From contig NZ_LNUT01000004.1 in NCBI RefSeq assembly GCF_001512305.1, positions 65,784 to 129,783 of the forward strand: 64,000 nucleotides of DNA, read 5' to 3'. The notes under the pieces are model-generated. The model was given only the letters and a program-made list of their open reading frames with translations, was not told the DNA's origin and did no database searches. The DNA is from Arthrobacter sp. EPSL27 (GTDB lineage Bacteria > Actinomycetota > Actinomycetes > Actinomycetales > Micrococcaceae). The position numbers and the translations under genes are program-made. Below, one piece after another: positions 63,991 to 64,000 of this stretch. The first letter of the stretch is position 1; every line of letters starts with the position of its first letter.

Positions 63991-64000
63991 ATGGTGGGGC
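63991..64000 (+). CDS. Possible gene start running off the right edge
   Basis: An ATG at 63991 follows AGGGAG by eight bases and lies downstream of the promoter and structured leader. Only three codons are visible, so neither the frame nor the product can be judged. Confidence 0.3.

Overview
The window looks like chromosomal DNA of a high-GC Gram-positive bacterium of the Arthrobacter / Pseudarthrobacter group (Micrococcaceae). This rests on very high GC at third codon positions, a RamB/ScfR-type regulator divergent from the glyoxylate-shunt genes, an IdeR/DtxR iron box, a MocR-YczE pair, and an actinobacterial Lhr helicase next to a Nei2-type glycosylase. No rRNA, tRNA, CRISPR array, integrase or transposase was found.

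Layout. 1-8.7 kb: a long minus-strand sugar-catabolic operon with three Gfo/Idh/MocA oxidoreductases, two TIM-barrel sugar isomerase/epimerase-like proteins, an ABC importer and one unknown protein. It is divergent from a ROK regulator (8.8-10 kb), which is followed by an MFS exporter. 11.3-16.3 kb: malate synthase, isocitrate lyase and the divergent RamB-like regulator. 16.3-21.3 kb: a small unknown gene, pyruvate:quinone oxidoreductase (poxB), a PdxK-like kinase and a KgtP-like MFS transporter. 21.4-26.5 kb: a membrane protein, a YhhQ queuosine-precursor transporter, a frameshifted AbiEi-like gene, a GNAT acetyltransferase and tgt, with a family of CCGGCGA palindromes between them. 26.5-32.9 kb: mixed small genes (SRPBCC, unknown, DUF4916 NUDIX, VOC, YdeI, glycogen-debranching-like, lipoprotein). 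33-36.9 kb: an FbpABC iron importer under an iron box. 37-42.7 kb: a GH76 enzyme, an SDR/acyl-CoA dehydrogenase pair, DUF1684, and TetR with a divergent reductase. 42.9-45.7 kb: ppc. 45.8-51.7 kb: small unknown protein, DedA, RluA-type pseudouridine synthase, ArsR plus SRPBCC, and MocR plus YczE. 51.7-60.1 kb: nei2, lhr, a DUF4232 lipoprotein, YcnI and a membrane protein. 60.3-63.7 kb: PEP synthase and its regulatory kinase/phosphatase. The last 330 bases hold a promoter and a structured leader pointing off the right edge.

How the genes fit together. aceA, aceB, ramB, poxB, ppc, ppsA and ppsR all act around acetate, pyruvate, PEP and oxaloacetate, so the window is rich in genes for growth on acetate and other gluconeogenic substrates. 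The first operon has the content expected for oxidation-elimination-hydration-reduction catabolism of an anhydrosugar or glycoside through 3-keto intermediates, as in levoglucosan (lgd) clusters; the substrate is inferred only. Several divergent gene pairs have readable operators (ROK, RamB, TetR, MocR) and the iron operon has a well placed iron box. The least explained items are the structured leader at the right edge, the CCGGCGA palindrome family, the 29-bp perfect inverted repeat at 11.3 kb and the unknown partner gene in the sugar operon.
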